Origin: an uncultured Roseivirga sp.
Lineage (GTDB): Bacteria; Bacteroidota; Bacteroidia; Cytophagales; Cyclobacteriaceae
DNA: 64,000 nt
Assembly (NCBI GenBank): GCA_947493005.1
Contig: CANLOY010000009.1
Span: 1 to 64,000 of the forward strand
Reading direction: 5' to 3'
Part shown: in pieces, positions 32,070 through 41,903 of the stretch
Numbering within the stretch: the first letter of the stretch is position 1
Layout: every line of letters begins with the position of its first letter
Program-made: the position numbers and the translations under genes
Notes under the pieces: model-generated
The model's database searches: none
What the model was told of the DNA's origin: nothing
Seen by the model: only the letters and a program-made list of their open reading frames with translations

Positions 32070-34559
32070 CTATTCATCCCGCAATACATCTACGGGATTT
32101 CTGTTTGCAGCCTTAAGAGATTGAAAGCCAATTGTTAACCAGGAGATTAAGACGGCACTGGTACCCGCTAAAACAAATACCCATAATTCAATTGATGTTT
32201 TGTATGCAAAGTTGGATAGCCAATCTTTTACCAGAAAATAAGCTAACGGACTTGCCAGCAAAATTGAAATTATAATAAGAATGGTAAACTCAGAGGTGAA
32301 AGTGTACACTAGTTTACTTACAGAAGCCCCTAGCACTTTCCTTACCCCTAATTCTTTTTTGCGTTGCTCTGCTGAAAATGCTGCTAAGCCAAAAAGACCT
32401 AAAGAGGCAATTGCGACAGCCATAAGGGTAAAGATTCGCAGTACACTACCCATCCTTTCTTCGTCTCGGAAAGTCTTTTCGAATTCCTGATCAAGAAATG
32501 AATATTCGAAAATAAGGCCTTCATTTATTGCTTTCATTTCGGTTTCAAGATTACTAAGAAGCTCAGCCATTTCACCATTGTTTCTAATGGCCTCAGGATT
32601 GATTTTAATCGAAAGTGTACGTAGCCCATCGTCATAAACAATTTGGTTTTCGTTCTTTTCGTGCATGAATAATAAGGGAGCAATTTCAGACCTGAGACTA
32701 TTAAAATTAAAGTCCTCAACAACACCAATTATTCTGAACTTTACTTCTTCATTCCATGGAAATACAATGTGTCTGCCAATTAATTCCGGATCGTTGATAT
32801 CCCAACCTAAAACCTTTACAGCAGAAGCATTAATAATAGCATTGTTTACATCTGCTGGTCTTGAAGAGTCAAAATTTCGACCAAGAAGAAAGTTTGGATT
32901 GATAAGCTTTAAATAACCGTCATCGACCAGTAATCTATTCAAAGAGACGATTTCATTATCAGGCCCATGCGCTTTGTACTTATCTTCATTGTAAATGTTT
33001 GGAGGCGTTAAATCGCTAACACCAACTTTTAAAACCTCAGGATAACTCTCTACTATTGATTTTAGAGTTTGTGACTCACTTCCTAACACTTCTACATGAT
33101 GAATTTGCAGAAAATTTTCTTTGTCGAAACCAAGCTCAAAATTGGAAGCATAGTTGATTTGTTTCTGGACAAAGAAAGTACCAAGAATTAAAGCTACTGA
33201 TATGGTAAACTGAAAAACCACAAGGGCATTTCTTACCTTCTTTCCTTTGAAACCAGATACCAGGCTCCCTTTGAGCACTTTAATAGGCTCAAAAGATGAG
33301 AGGTAAAAGGCTGGGTAACTGCCAGCTAAAACTCCTAATGTTAAAACGAAGCCAATGATGATTAGCAGAAATGTAGGGTTTGTTAGTTGTGTAGTTAGAC
33401 TAAGGTCCTTGTTTGCTATAAGGTTAAATGCTTCAAGAGAAATTTCCGACACCACAATAGCCAGAATTGTACTCACAAAAACGAATAGAATCGATTCAAA
33501 CAAGAACTGATGGACAAGCTGATTTTTACCAGACCCAAGTACTTTTCTAATCCCAACTTCTTTACCTCTGTTAGAAGACCTGGCTGTAGATAAATTCATG
33601 AAGTTTATGCTGCACAATAGAAGCATAAGTAAACCTACTGCTCCAAATATTTGAACGTTTTGGATATCCCCTCTTGGTCCCAAACGATTAACCTGAGGTG
33701 TGTTTAAGTATACTTCACTAAGTGGTTGCATGGTTAGCTTCCACTCTTTTTCACCAATGAACTCCTCATAGGATTGTTCAAAAACTCTTTGCATTGTGGT
33801 GGTAGACCATTTAGGAGGAAGCTTTTGAAGTTTTGCGTCAAGTGCTTCCATGTCAACTCCTGGACGTACTTTTCCATATGTCACATAAGTTGTCCATATC
33901 CATGTCCATTCACGGTTTTTTATGTACGGAAAAGTATACATGGTAGCTAGAATGTCAAACTGAATGTGTGAATGCTTCGGAATGTTTTTGATTACTCCCG
34001 TAACTAATAGCGGACCCTTATTATCGCCCTCACTTATATTTATCGTTTTACCTACTGGATGATCATTTCCAAAGTACCTTTTGGCTGTCTCTTCAGTTAT
34101 GATAACATTACCAGGTGATGTGAATGATTCTTGGGGGCTCCCTAATAGAAATTCAAAAGAAAATATGCTGAAGAAATTGGTGTCAGCCAGAAAGAATTTT
34201 CTTTCCTTAAAAGATTTTAAATCTCCTCTTTCGGGCTTATATGAAAAGAAGCGCTCTCCTGGAGCATGCACTCTGGTGACTTCTTCAAACTCGGGTAAAT
34301 CTTCGCGCATGGCGATGGCTACATTGGGTCCTGTTGAACTAAAACCTTCGGACCAATCTTGCCATATCATTGGTTGGTTGATTCTGTAGATCAACTCCTT
34401 GTTTTCGTAATGTTGATCATATTTCAATTCATCTTGAATGTATAAACCAATGAGTAAGCAAGCAGTAATACCTACTACTAACCCAAGTATGTTGAGGATG
34501 GTGAACTGCTTATGTCTGATAGCATTTCGCCAAGCGATCGTGAACATATTGAAAAGCAT
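32070..34559 (-). CDS. FtsX/MacB-type ABC transporter permease
   Basis: About 829 aa from ATG 34559 (MLFNMFTIAWRNAIRHKQF), the typical start of this Bacteroidota family. Two MacB-type periplasmic core domains alternate with two FtsX membrane domains: TM1 near residues 20-40, then three helices in each FtsX part (RSSNRGKEVGIRKVLGSGKNQLVHQF; EQRKKELGVRKVLGASVSKLV). An upstream ATG at 34625 lies inside a terminator hairpin and is not favoured. No ATPase gene adjoins it. Probably a mechanotransmission-type exporter. Confidence 0.87.
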   Translation of the reverse strand: MLFNMFTIAWRNAIRHKQFTILNILGLVVGITACLLIGLYIQDELKYDQHYENKELIYRINQPMIWQDWSEGFSSTGPNVAIAMREDLPEFEEVTRVHAPGERFFSYKPERGDLKSFKERKFFLADTNFFSIFSFEFLLGSPQESFTSPGNVIITEETAKRYFGNDHPVGKTINISEGDNKGPLLVTGVIKNIPKHSHIQFDILATMYTFPYIKNREWTWIWTTYVTYGKVRPGVDMEALDAKLQKLPPKWSTTTMQRVFEQSYEEFIGEKEWKLTMQPLSEVYLNTPQVNRLGPRGDIQNVQIFGAVGLLMLLLCSINFMNLSTARSSNRGKEVGIRKVLGSGKNQLVHQFLFESILFVFVSTILAIVVSEISLEAFNLIANKDLSLTTQLTNPTFLLIIIGFVLTLGVLAGSYPAFYLSSFEPIKVLKGSLVSGFKGKKVRNALVVFQFTISVALILGTFFVQKQINYASNFELGFDKENFLQIHHVEVLGSESQTLKSIVESYPEVLKVGVSDLTPPNIYNEDKYKAHGPDNEIVSLNRLLVDDGYLKLINPNFLLGRNFDSSRPADVNNAIINASAVKVLGWDINDPELIGRHIVFPWNEEVKFRIIGVVEDFNFNSLRSEIAPLLFMHEKNENQIVYDDGLRTLSIKINPEAIRNNGEMAELLSNLETEMKAINEGLIFEYSFLDQEFEKTFRDEERMGSVLRIFTLMAVAIASLGLFGLAAFSAEQRKKELGVRKVLGASVSKLVYTFTSEFTILIIISILLASPLAYFLVKDWLSNFAYKTSIELWVFVLAGTSAVLISWLTIGFQSLKAANRNPVDVLRDE

Positions 34560-34615
34560 AGATTTCAATTTAGAGATTTTTGTAGACAGCCTTAGCCAAA
34601 TAAGGTGCCAAATGA

Positions 34616-34648
34616 AAAACCTCATCTAAATACTTTAGGTGAGGTTTT
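34616..34648 (-). terminator. Terminator of the TlpA-like gene
   Basis: 15-bp stem AAAACCTCACCTAAA / TTTAGATGAGGTTTT (minus-strand reading, one wobble) with a 3-nt loop, followed by T-rich sequence; about 60 nt downstream of the thioredoxin-like gene. It covers the farther ATG of the permease frame. Confidence 0.8.
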
Positions 34649-34708
34649 GAGAATCGTTTTTATGCAGACTCTGTCCTTGTAAGAACACTTGTGTCCGTGA
34701 GCGGTCGG

Positions 34709-35674
34709 CTACTTCATGTTGGCTTTCAGAGCTTTACCTAAATGTTCTATTTTTGATCCGAACCATGAGTCTAAAACTTTTCCTTCCGGAGATATCAGAA
34801 AATAATATGGAGTTCCTTTAATATTGAATACTTCGAAAACATCAGCTTTGTTTTCTCCATCCCAGAGCACTGGCCAATCCAGGCTTATATTTCTTTCTCT
34901 GGCTATTTTGTTCCAGGTTTCGATGGAATTGTCTTCGTTATAGGTCAATACCCGCAGTTCTTTATATTTTTTACTTTCTTCAATCATATCAGGATATCCA
35001 TGCCAACAAGGAGCACATGCTGTAGCTGAGAACTCTAAAAGCAAGTATTTACCCCTATAGTCTTCGGTGCTAAAAGAGTGGCCATTCTGGTCATTGGCAG
35101 TGAAGTCAAAGATTTGTTCTCCGACTTTCATCTTTGTAATATCTACTGTGTTTAAATAGGCTTCAAGTTGTGGTAGAAGATTCTTTCTGTCGGTTGAATT
35201 AAAGAGAGTTTTGAGTTCTTCTGTATCAAAAGATTTAGACTGAAATTCTTTGTTAAGAACATATAAAGCACCTTCGTTATTCTTGTGCTTAAGGAAGTTA
35301 TGTTTAAATGAGTTTTTATCTTTTGCATATCTTACTCTAAGATATGCCTCATGACTTTTAGAACCTTTGACTTGAATGCTCTCCGAAAAGTTATCTTTGG
35401 TTATGGTAACTTCGCCTTTTCCTGGTTCGATCCAAAACCCTGCATACTGACCGTTGTTTTTGATAATCATTCCGTACATGGGTTTTTCAATTTTCATTGT
35501 TTCCTCAAAAATGATTTCCCCATCTTTTACCCCTTCCAAGACTTTGAAATTGAGAGCAACGGTTAATTCATGCTTGTTTTCGAAACCCTTCTGGTTGATT
35601 ACTACTTTGGTATTTTTTTGTGCATGTAAATACAGGCAGAACAGAAAAAATATACCTGTTAAAAGTGTTTTCAT
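34709..35674 (-). CDS. TlpA-like thiol-disulfide oxidoreductase with DUF4369
   Basis: 321 aa. Signal peptide (ending LHAQ), an N-terminal DUF4369-like beta domain (IEKPMYGMIIKNNGQYAGFWIEPGKGEVTI), and a C-terminal thioredoxin domain with active site CAPC in FSATACAPCWHGYPDM and cis-Pro in FNIKGTPYYFLISPEG. Periplasmic redox role; the partner is unknown. Monocistronic between two terminators. Confidence 0.88.
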   Translation of the reverse strand: MKTLLTGIFFLFCLYLHAQKNTKVVINQKGFENKHELTVALNFKVLEGVKDGEIIFEETMKIEKPMYGMIIKNNGQYAGFWIEPGKGEVTITKDNFSESIQVKGSKSHEAYLRVRYAKDKNSFKHNFLKHKNNEGALYVLNKEFQSKSFDTEELKTLFNSTDRKNLLPQLEAYLNTVDITKMKVGEQIFDFTANDQNGHSFSTEDYRGKYLLLEFSATACAPCWHGYPDMIEESKKYKELRVLTYNEDNSIETWNKIARERNISLDWPVLWDGENKADVFEVFNIKGTPYYFLISPEGKVLDSWFGSKIEHLGKALKANMK

Positions 35675-35734
35675 AAAAAAAGTGTTTTAGTACTTATTGA
35701 TGATGAACACTCGATGTATTTTGTTTGAAACAGC

Positions 35735-35770
35735 ACAAAAAAATCCATGTCCTCGATAAAGACATGGATT
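35735..35770 (-). terminator. Terminator of htpG
   Basis: Minus-strand hairpin AAATCCATGTC / GACATGGATTT, loop of 9 nt, followed by seven T; 22 nt after the htpG stop. Confidence 0.9.
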
Positions 35771-35792
35771 TCTAATGGTTAATATTTGAATG

Positions 35793-37685
35793 CTACTTTG
35801 CCAGCAGTTCTGTACTTCTTTTAATAAAATCTGTTAGGTCTTTGCCCTCCAACAGCCCTTGGGATAAAAGTGCCAAATCAAAAGCTTGCTTGGCTACTTT
35901 CTCTTTAGTTTTATCTGTTTTGGCTTTTATGATTTTATCGGCCAATGCATGGTTCCCGTTTACAGAAACATCATAACTGTCAGGCATTGCACCAAACATG
36001 TTGAATCCACCACCTCCGGTAGCTTGCATATCCTTCATCCTTCTCATGAACTCAGGCATTGTTACAGTCACAGGTGCGTCTGTTGGAGATAGAGGCTCAA
36101 TAGATACTTTGTAGCCAGGGTTGTTGATTGACTTTTCAAATACACCTTTTAGTGCTTCTTTGTCATCATCAGAAAGGATAAGTTCTCTTTTCTCATCTTT
36201 ATCAATCAGCTTATCAATGTTATCAGCATCTACACGTTTGATTTGCGTGTTTTCCAGCTTGGTTTCCATATGGTTGATAAAGTGGCTATCAATCACAGTA
36301 TCAAAAACCAATACATCGTAGCCTTTATCTATTGCTGTACTGATAAAACTGTCTTGTTTTGCCGGGTCAGAAGCATAAAGCCAAACTTTGTTTTTGTCTT
36401 TATCCGTTTGGTTAGCTTCAATGTGCTTCGCGTACTCATCTAATGTGAAGCATTTGCCCTCTGTATTTTTAACCAATGCAAAGTCTTTTGCTTTATCGTA
36501 GAACTTCTCTTCAGAGATCATTCCATATTTTACGAACAGGCCGATATCGTCCCATTTGTTTTCGTAAGATTCTCTTTCTTTTTTGAATAAGTCTCCAAGC
36601 TTATCTGCTACTTTTTTGGTGATGTAAGAATTGATTTTTTTAACATTTCCATCTGACTGTAAGTAACTTCTTGAAACGTTCAATGGTATGTCTGGAGAAT
36701 CAATAATACCGTGCAACAACATTAAGAATTCAGGTACTACATCTTTTACCTCATCAGTAATAAATACCTGACGTGAGTAAAGCTGGATTTTGTTCTTCTG
36801 CATCTCAAAATCATTCTTGATTTTTGGGAAATACAGAATACCAGTTAATTCAAATGGGAAGTCTACGTTTAAGTGAATCCAGAAAAGGGGATCCTCAGAG
36901 AAAGGATAGAGTTCTTTATAGAATTTCAGATAATCTTCGTCTGTTAAGTCCGAAGGAGATTTGGTCCAGATAGGACTAGTATTGTTGATGATATTGTCAA
37001 CCTTAACAGTTTTCCATTTCTTCTTACCTTCTTCATCTTCACCATCTTCTACCGACTCATCCTTCTGACCAAACATCACCTCAATTGGTAAGAACTTGGC
37101 ATATTTATCCAGAATGTTCTGAATTCTGCTGTCTTCAAGGAATTCTTCGGAATCTTCATTAACATGCAATGTAATGGTGGTTCCGCGAGTCTTTCTTTTA
37201 CCTGCTTTTATTTCAAATTCAGTACTTCCATCACAAATCCATTTAGCTGGCTCAGCACCTTCTTGATATGACAAACTGTCGATTTCAACTTTACCAGCTA
37301 CCATAAAGGCGGAGTAAAAGCCTAAACCGAACTTACCAATGATTTCCTTTGCATCTCCGGCATCTTTGAACTTCTCAACAAACTCTGTTGCGCCTGAGAA
37401 AGCAATCTGGTTGATGTATTTTTTAATTTCCTCAGCCGTCATCCCAATACCATTATCGCTGATGGTAATAGTTTTCTTCTTTTTATCGACAGCTACTTCA
37501 ACTCTCGTTTCTCCCAAATTACCAGTGTATTCACCCAAGGAAGCCAGTCTTTTGACCTTCTGAGTGGCATCTACTGCATTGGAAACCAACTCTCTCAAAA
37601 AGATTTCATGATCTGAGTAAAGAAACTTCTTAATGATTGGAAAGATGTTCTCGGTGTGTATCGAGATTGTACCTTTTTCTTGCAT
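35793..37685 (-). CDS. htpG: Chaperone HtpG (Hsp90 family)
   Basis: 630 aa. GHKL ATP-binding domain with FLRELVSNAVDA, TISDNGIGM and GKFGLGFYSAFMVA; middle domain with catalytic-loop Arg in PDIPLNVSRSYLQSD; C-terminal dimerisation domain. An acidic insert (DESVEDGEDEEGKKKWKTV) after about residue 215 resembles the charged linker of Bacteroidota HtpG. Cytoplasmic folding chaperone. Confidence 0.96.
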   Translation of the reverse strand: MQEKGTISIHTENIFPIIKKFLYSDHEIFLRELVSNAVDATQKVKRLASLGEYTGNLGETRVEVAVDKKKKTITISDNGIGMTAEEIKKYINQIAFSGATEFVEKFKDAGDAKEIIGKFGLGFYSAFMVAGKVEIDSLSYQEGAEPAKWICDGSTEFEIKAGKRKTRGTTITLHVNEDSEEFLEDSRIQNILDKYAKFLPIEVMFGQKDESVEDGEDEEGKKKWKTVKVDNIINNTSPIWTKSPSDLTDEDYLKFYKELYPFSEDPLFWIHLNVDFPFELTGILYFPKIKNDFEMQKNKIQLYSRQVFITDEVKDVVPEFLMLLHGIIDSPDIPLNVSRSYLQSDGNVKKINSYITKKVADKLGDLFKKERESYENKWDDIGLFVKYGMISEEKFYDKAKDFALVKNTEGKCFTLDEYAKHIEANQTDKDKNKVWLYASDPAKQDSFISTAIDKGYDVLVFDTVIDSHFINHMETKLENTQIKRVDADNIDKLIDKDEKRELILSDDDKEALKGVFEKSINNPGYKVSIEPLSPTDAPVTVTMPEFMRRMKDMQATGGGGFNMFGAMPDSYDVSVNGNHALADKIIKAKTDKTKEKVAKQAFDLALLSQGLLEGKDLTDFIKRSTELLAK

Positions 37686-37759
37686 AGCTATTTTGTCAGT
37701 TAATTAATCTGATGGGGCAATATCAAACGCTATACCAAGAGAAAGAAGGTGACAGGATG

Positions 37760-40700
37760 TCATTTTTTACTCACAAACCAATAGGCCAAAGGCACAAAGT
37801 AGAGTGCAGTAAATGTGCCAATGGTAAGCCCACCAATTACGGAGAATACCAGTGGCCTTTGAAGGTCGGCACCAATACCTGATGAGAATACCACTGGTAG
37901 CAGTGCGAGAATGGTGGTAATGGAAGTCATCAGGATAGGTTTAAGTCTGATCTCTCCTGTCTTAGCAATTGCCTGAGCAATTTGAGATTTTCCTAACTCC
38001 TGTTTCAGTCTGTTAATGGTATCAATTTTAAGAATTGCATCGTTTACCATAATGCCTAGCATGACAATGATTCCTATAGCTGACATTACATTTAAAGTTC
38101 CTCCAGCCAGTTTGAGGACTAGTAAAGCACCGAGAATACCAAGGGGTAAGGTCAGGATTACTATTATGGGTTGAACTAAAGATTCAAATTGTGCCGCAAG
38201 GATAAAGTAGAGTAAAGCCACAGATATGATAAGGATAAATATCAACTGTTTCAGGCTTTCCTGATCTTCAAAATAGGTGCCACTAAAATCTACGGTTAGT
38301 CCATGTTTGACGGCAACCTTGGGTAGATTTTCCATCAACTGAGCAATATCCTGATCACTTAATGTTTCCCATACTAATGATTGATAGGTGCTGGTTCTGT
38401 CTGCGGTGATGTTCTTTTCAGTTTTTGTAAAATTGAACTTCACAAAATTTGAGAGTGGATACTCTTGTTGCCCTTTTCCTGTTACAGAAATGCTGGCGAT
38501 TTGTTGTTGAAGGTCTCCTTTCGAGCGTTGGATTTTGATTGGGATTACCTCTCCAAAGCGTCTGATTTCCGTAACAAGAAAACCATCCAAGGCTTTTGAC
38601 AAGGCTGTCTTGAAAGCAGATTCAGAAATACCGTAAGAAGCAAGCGCTTCATTGTCAATCGAGGCTTCCATAGACTCTTCGAATAAAAAGCCTTTTCCGC
38701 TTTTAGCTTGCTGACTAGTAAACTCAGAAATGTCTTTTTGTAGTGATGCTAGTCCATTCTCATTCATGGGCTCATTCTGTCCCAGGTTTTTCCACTTGGC
38801 CACAAAGTAGCTATCGCTATTTTTGAAAATTTGATCAAATGCATTGGGAGCATCCTCAATACTCAAAGAAGCATTGGGATGTCTTTGGCTGAAGTAACCT
38901 GCAATCCATTGCTCTGAATTAACCTTCTCACTTGCTGATTTAAATTTCAGATAGAGTTGAGCATTTTCTACTCTTCCGCCTTCAACGGCCAATAGAAACT
39001 GACTGATACCAATATCGGATTCCGTAATCGGCTCTCCTTCCAAATCGTTCAGTAGGGTGGTAACTCGTTCCTTGTTTGCCGCAGCATCAATAGGTTCATT
39101 CCAATTGATGGTTACCAGACTCTCTGTTTTTTCTATTTCTGGTAGACCACTTTTTTCAAAGTCTGTTATCACAAAGTAAGCGAGAGGAATCAAGCCTAGC
39201 AGTAGAATAAAGCTGATGATTTTAAAACGCCAGATTACATTATATATACCTTTATAAATTTTCAGGATTAACTTAAAGAGCAAGCTGTCTTCTTTAATTC
39301 TCTTTTTCGATTTCTGAAAAAATATACGGTAGAGTAGTGGTAGCAGTATAAAGGCTACCATTAATGAAGTACCTAAGATTATGGCTACTGATACTGCCTG
39401 GTCATAAAAGAGTGCTCCAGATAGACCGTTGAGAAAGATTAATGGGATAAAAACAGCCAGTGTAGTGAGCACTGAACTAATTAAAGGAGCCATTACTTCA
39501 TTAACTCCTTTAATACAGGCTTCAAAAATGTCTAACCCTTCTTTTCGTTTGCGTGTGATATTGTCGATAACAATGATGGCATTGTCAATTAACATTCCAA
39601 GTCCTAGTGCCAAACCACTCAAAGAGATGATGTTGATAGAAAGCCCGACAACTCTGAAAAGTAAAAAACTAATGATCAGAGAAACGGGTAATGTAATTCC
39701 CATAATAATGGGCATTCTGAAATTGCCCATGAATAGGAAAAGTACGGCAAAGGCAAAAAATCCACCGTAGATCAAGCTTGTGGTAAGATTATCGATACCA
39801 GCATTAAGTAGAGTAGATTGGTCCTGAGTTAACTCGAACTCAACTTCTGGGTAGTCGACTTTGAAAGTTTCTATGGCCTCATACACCAATGGTATAAGCT
39901 CAGTCATTTTTGCACTGTTCTGCTTATGCACCGTAATCACAAGTCCTTCCTGCTGTCCGAATAAATGGTAACTCAAGACCTTTTCCGTTTCAAAACCGAC
40001 ATCTGCAATTTGCTGAAGGCTGATAACCTCTCCGTTAGCTGTTATCATAGGGAGCTTTTTTATCTCATCAAGGTTATCGAGCCTGTTGGTCATTTTGACA
40101 AAGTATCTGTACTGACCGTCCTTAATGGAAAGCTGTCCTAGCTCTCGATTGGCGCTATTTAAAACAGCTTCAATCTGAGACTCATGGATTTTCAATGCTT
40201 CTAATTGAGCCTTGTTTGGTTTTATGGCAATGAACTGCTCTCTGTGCCCATTAATGTCAACAATGGAAACACCGGCTATCTGTTCTATTCGTTTTTTTAG
40301 CACACGTTCGGCTAGTTGAGATAATTGAATAAAATCAGTTTCGTTCTTGGGGAGTACCTGAACTCTTATAATTGGAATGTCGGAAGTATTGATTCGTATT
40401 ATCCTTGGGCGATCCATGTCGCGAGGCAAAGATTCTTGTAATCGATCCACTTTTTCGTTGATTTCGATATAGGCCAAATCCATCCTTGTACCATAATCGA
40501 ATTGCAGCTTGATAAGTCCAGTTTCACTTCCGGCTATACTTTCTATGGATTTAAGGTTGTTCAGCGAGTTGAGTTCACTCCTGATAGACCGTAGAATGTC
40601 ATTTTCAATTATCCGAGCAGGATTGTTGGGGTAGTCTACCTTAACTACTATTGAAGGAACCTCAATGTCTGGCAGTAAAGAAACCGGAAGTTGCCTGATG

Positions 40701-40777
40701 GCCAGAACACTAAAAAATAGTATGCCTAAAAAAGAAAGAAAGACAGCAATTGGTCTTCTGATCAGGAATCTTACCAT
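37760..40777 (-). CDS. RND efflux permease (inner-membrane pump)
   Basis: 1,005 aa with the RND layout: TM1 (FLSFLGILFFSVLAIRQLPVSLLPDIEVP), periplasmic domain, six helices, second periplasmic domain, six more helices. The proton-relay segment in TM4 reads LGLGMLIDNAIIVIDNI. Transport direction and substrate are not evident. It starts 5 nt after the stop of the adaptor gene and belongs to its operon. Sits divergently to a second RND gene. Confidence 0.92.
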   Translation of the reverse strand: MVRFLIRRPIAVFLSFLGILFFSVLAIRQLPVSLLPDIEVPSIVVKVDYPNNPARIIENDILRSIRSELNSLNNLKSIESIAGSETGLIKLQFDYGTRMDLAYIEINEKVDRLQESLPRDMDRPRIIRINTSDIPIIRVQVLPKNETDFIQLSQLAERVLKKRIEQIAGVSIVDINGHREQFIAIKPNKAQLEALKIHESQIEAVLNSANRELGQLSIKDGQYRYFVKMTNRLDNLDEIKKLPMITANGEVISLQQIADVGFETEKVLSYHLFGQQEGLVITVHKQNSAKMTELIPLVYEAIETFKVDYPEVEFELTQDQSTLLNAGIDNLTTSLIYGGFFAFAVLFLFMGNFRMPIIMGITLPVSLIISFLLFRVVGLSINIISLSGLALGLGMLIDNAIIVIDNITRKRKEGLDIFEACIKGVNEVMAPLISSVLTTLAVFIPLIFLNGLSGALFYDQAVSVAIILGTSLMVAFILLPLLYRIFFQKSKKRIKEDSLLFKLILKIYKGIYNVIWRFKIISFILLLGLIPLAYFVITDFEKSGLPEIEKTESLVTINWNEPIDAAANKERVTTLLNDLEGEPITESDIGISQFLLAVEGGRVENAQLYLKFKSASEKVNSEQWIAGYFSQRHPNASLSIEDAPNAFDQIFKNSDSYFVAKWKNLGQNEPMNENGLASLQKDISEFTSQQAKSGKGFLFEESMEASIDNEALASYGISESAFKTALSKALDGFLVTEIRRFGEVIPIKIQRSKGDLQQQIASISVTGKGQQEYPLSNFVKFNFTKTEKNITADRTSTYQSLVWETLSDQDIAQLMENLPKVAVKHGLTVDFSGTYFEDQESLKQLIFILIISVALLYFILAAQFESLVQPIIVILTLPLGILGALLVLKLAGGTLNVMSAIGIIVMLGIMVNDAILKIDTINRLKQELGKSQIAQAIAKTGEIRLKPILMTSITTILALLPVVFSSGIGADLQRPLVFSVIGGLTIGTFTALYFVPLAYWFVSKK

Positions 40778-40782
40778 GGGGT

Positions 40783-41841
40783 TTAGTTGTTGCCTCCTAG
40801 GTTGGTGGAAAGTGTTACTTGTGCATCGTGTGCAAGCTGTAAGTTCTCAGAAGTGATTACCTGATCTCCATCATTAATTCCACTTAAAATTTCCAGATCA
40901 ACACCATTGTCCAGCCCAACTTCTACATACTTCCATTTTGCCAAACCATTTTCATAGGTGAAAACGACTGCTCTGCCACTCTTAATTACTAATGCCTCTC
41001 TAGGAACAATAATGTTCTTGGCTTGGGGTACCCTGATCACAGCATTGGCATTCATTCCAGGTAAAAGACCGTTGGTTTCCTTTAATTTAATTTTGAGTTC
41101 AACCATGCCATTGTCGTCAACCTTTGGATTGATTTCACTCAGGAAAGCTTCAAACACCATATCCTTAAAAGCCAATGGGTAGATGTCAGTTCTTAAACCG
41201 ATTTTCATGTGTTTGAAATCAGACTCCAGTATTTTTCCTGTAAGCGCAAGGTTCTTTGCGTCATATACTACACAAAGCTCTGAGCCAGATGATACTATGT
41301 TTCCTTGTTTTTCTTCAAGTTCTGCTATTATACCCGTGATTGGAGACCTGATTATGGTATTCTGAAGATTCATGTTGGCTTCCCTTAGGTTGATTCGAGC
41401 ATCTTTCAGTCCCGAGTTCAACTCAAGTGTATTCAACACTACTTTATTGATGTTTCCGGCACGACCTAAGGAATCGTTTCTGAAGTTGGTGTATGCTTTT
41501 TCATACGCCACTTTAGCTTTTTCCACTGCAAAAGTTTGCTTCTCATTTTCGAGCTGACCAATGATTTGTCCTTTCTTGACAAGGTCTCCATTTTTGATGG
41601 ATAACCTTTTCAGATATCCATTAGCCTGAAAAGTTACTTTCAGTTCATTTTCAGATGTAATTGTTCCCGAAGAACTGATTAGAAACTCGAAAGGTCGGTG
41701 TGTGGCTATTGCTGTTGTTACCGTAGTAGGCTTTACTTCTTTACGTAGGGACTGTAAATCTGGCTCTTCAAACTCAGTTTTTTGAGTTTTACAACCTGAG
41801 ATATACAAAACAACAAGCAGTAGCAATATTTTTTTAAACAT
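40783..41841 (-). CDS. RND efflux adaptor lipoprotein (membrane fusion protein)
   Basis: 352 aa. Lipoprotein signal with lipobox ISGC. The HlyD-type core follows: barrel-sandwich halves (VTFQANGYLKRLSIKNGDLVKKGQIIGQLE and IRSPITGIIAELEEKQGNIV) separated by an alpha hairpin, then beta-barrel and membrane-proximal domain (VPREALVIKSGRAVVFTYENG). Links the RND permease downstream to an outer-membrane TolC-type channel, which is not encoded in this window. Confidence 0.92.
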   Translation of the reverse strand: MFKKILLLLVVLYISGCKTQKTEFEEPDLQSLRKEVKPTTVTTAIATHRPFEFLISSSGTITSENELKVTFQANGYLKRLSIKNGDLVKKGQIIGQLENEKQTFAVEKAKVAYEKAYTNFRNDSLGRAGNINKVVLNTLELNSGLKDARINLREANMNLQNTIIRSPITGIIAELEEKQGNIVSSGSELCVVYDAKNLALTGKILESDFKHMKIGLRTDIYPLAFKDMVFEAFLSEINPKVDDNGMVELKIKLKETNGLLPGMNANAVIRVPQAKNIIVPREALVIKSGRAVVFTYENGLAKWKYVEVGLDNGVDLEILSGINDGDQVITSENLQLAHDAQVTLSTNLGGNN

Positions 41842-41903
41842 ATCGGTTAAAAATAGTGCTAATCAAATGAATTATAAAAACAATTTTTCCGTAAAATTAC
41901 CCA

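Noticed and set aside
34560-34625. ATG at 34625 as start of the FtsX-type permease
   Set aside because: It lies inside the 15-bp terminator hairpin of the preceding gene; the family start MLFNMF... at 34559 fits better.
35735-35770. Operator for the TlpA-like gene
   Set aside because: Hairpin followed by seven T directly behind htpG fits a terminator.
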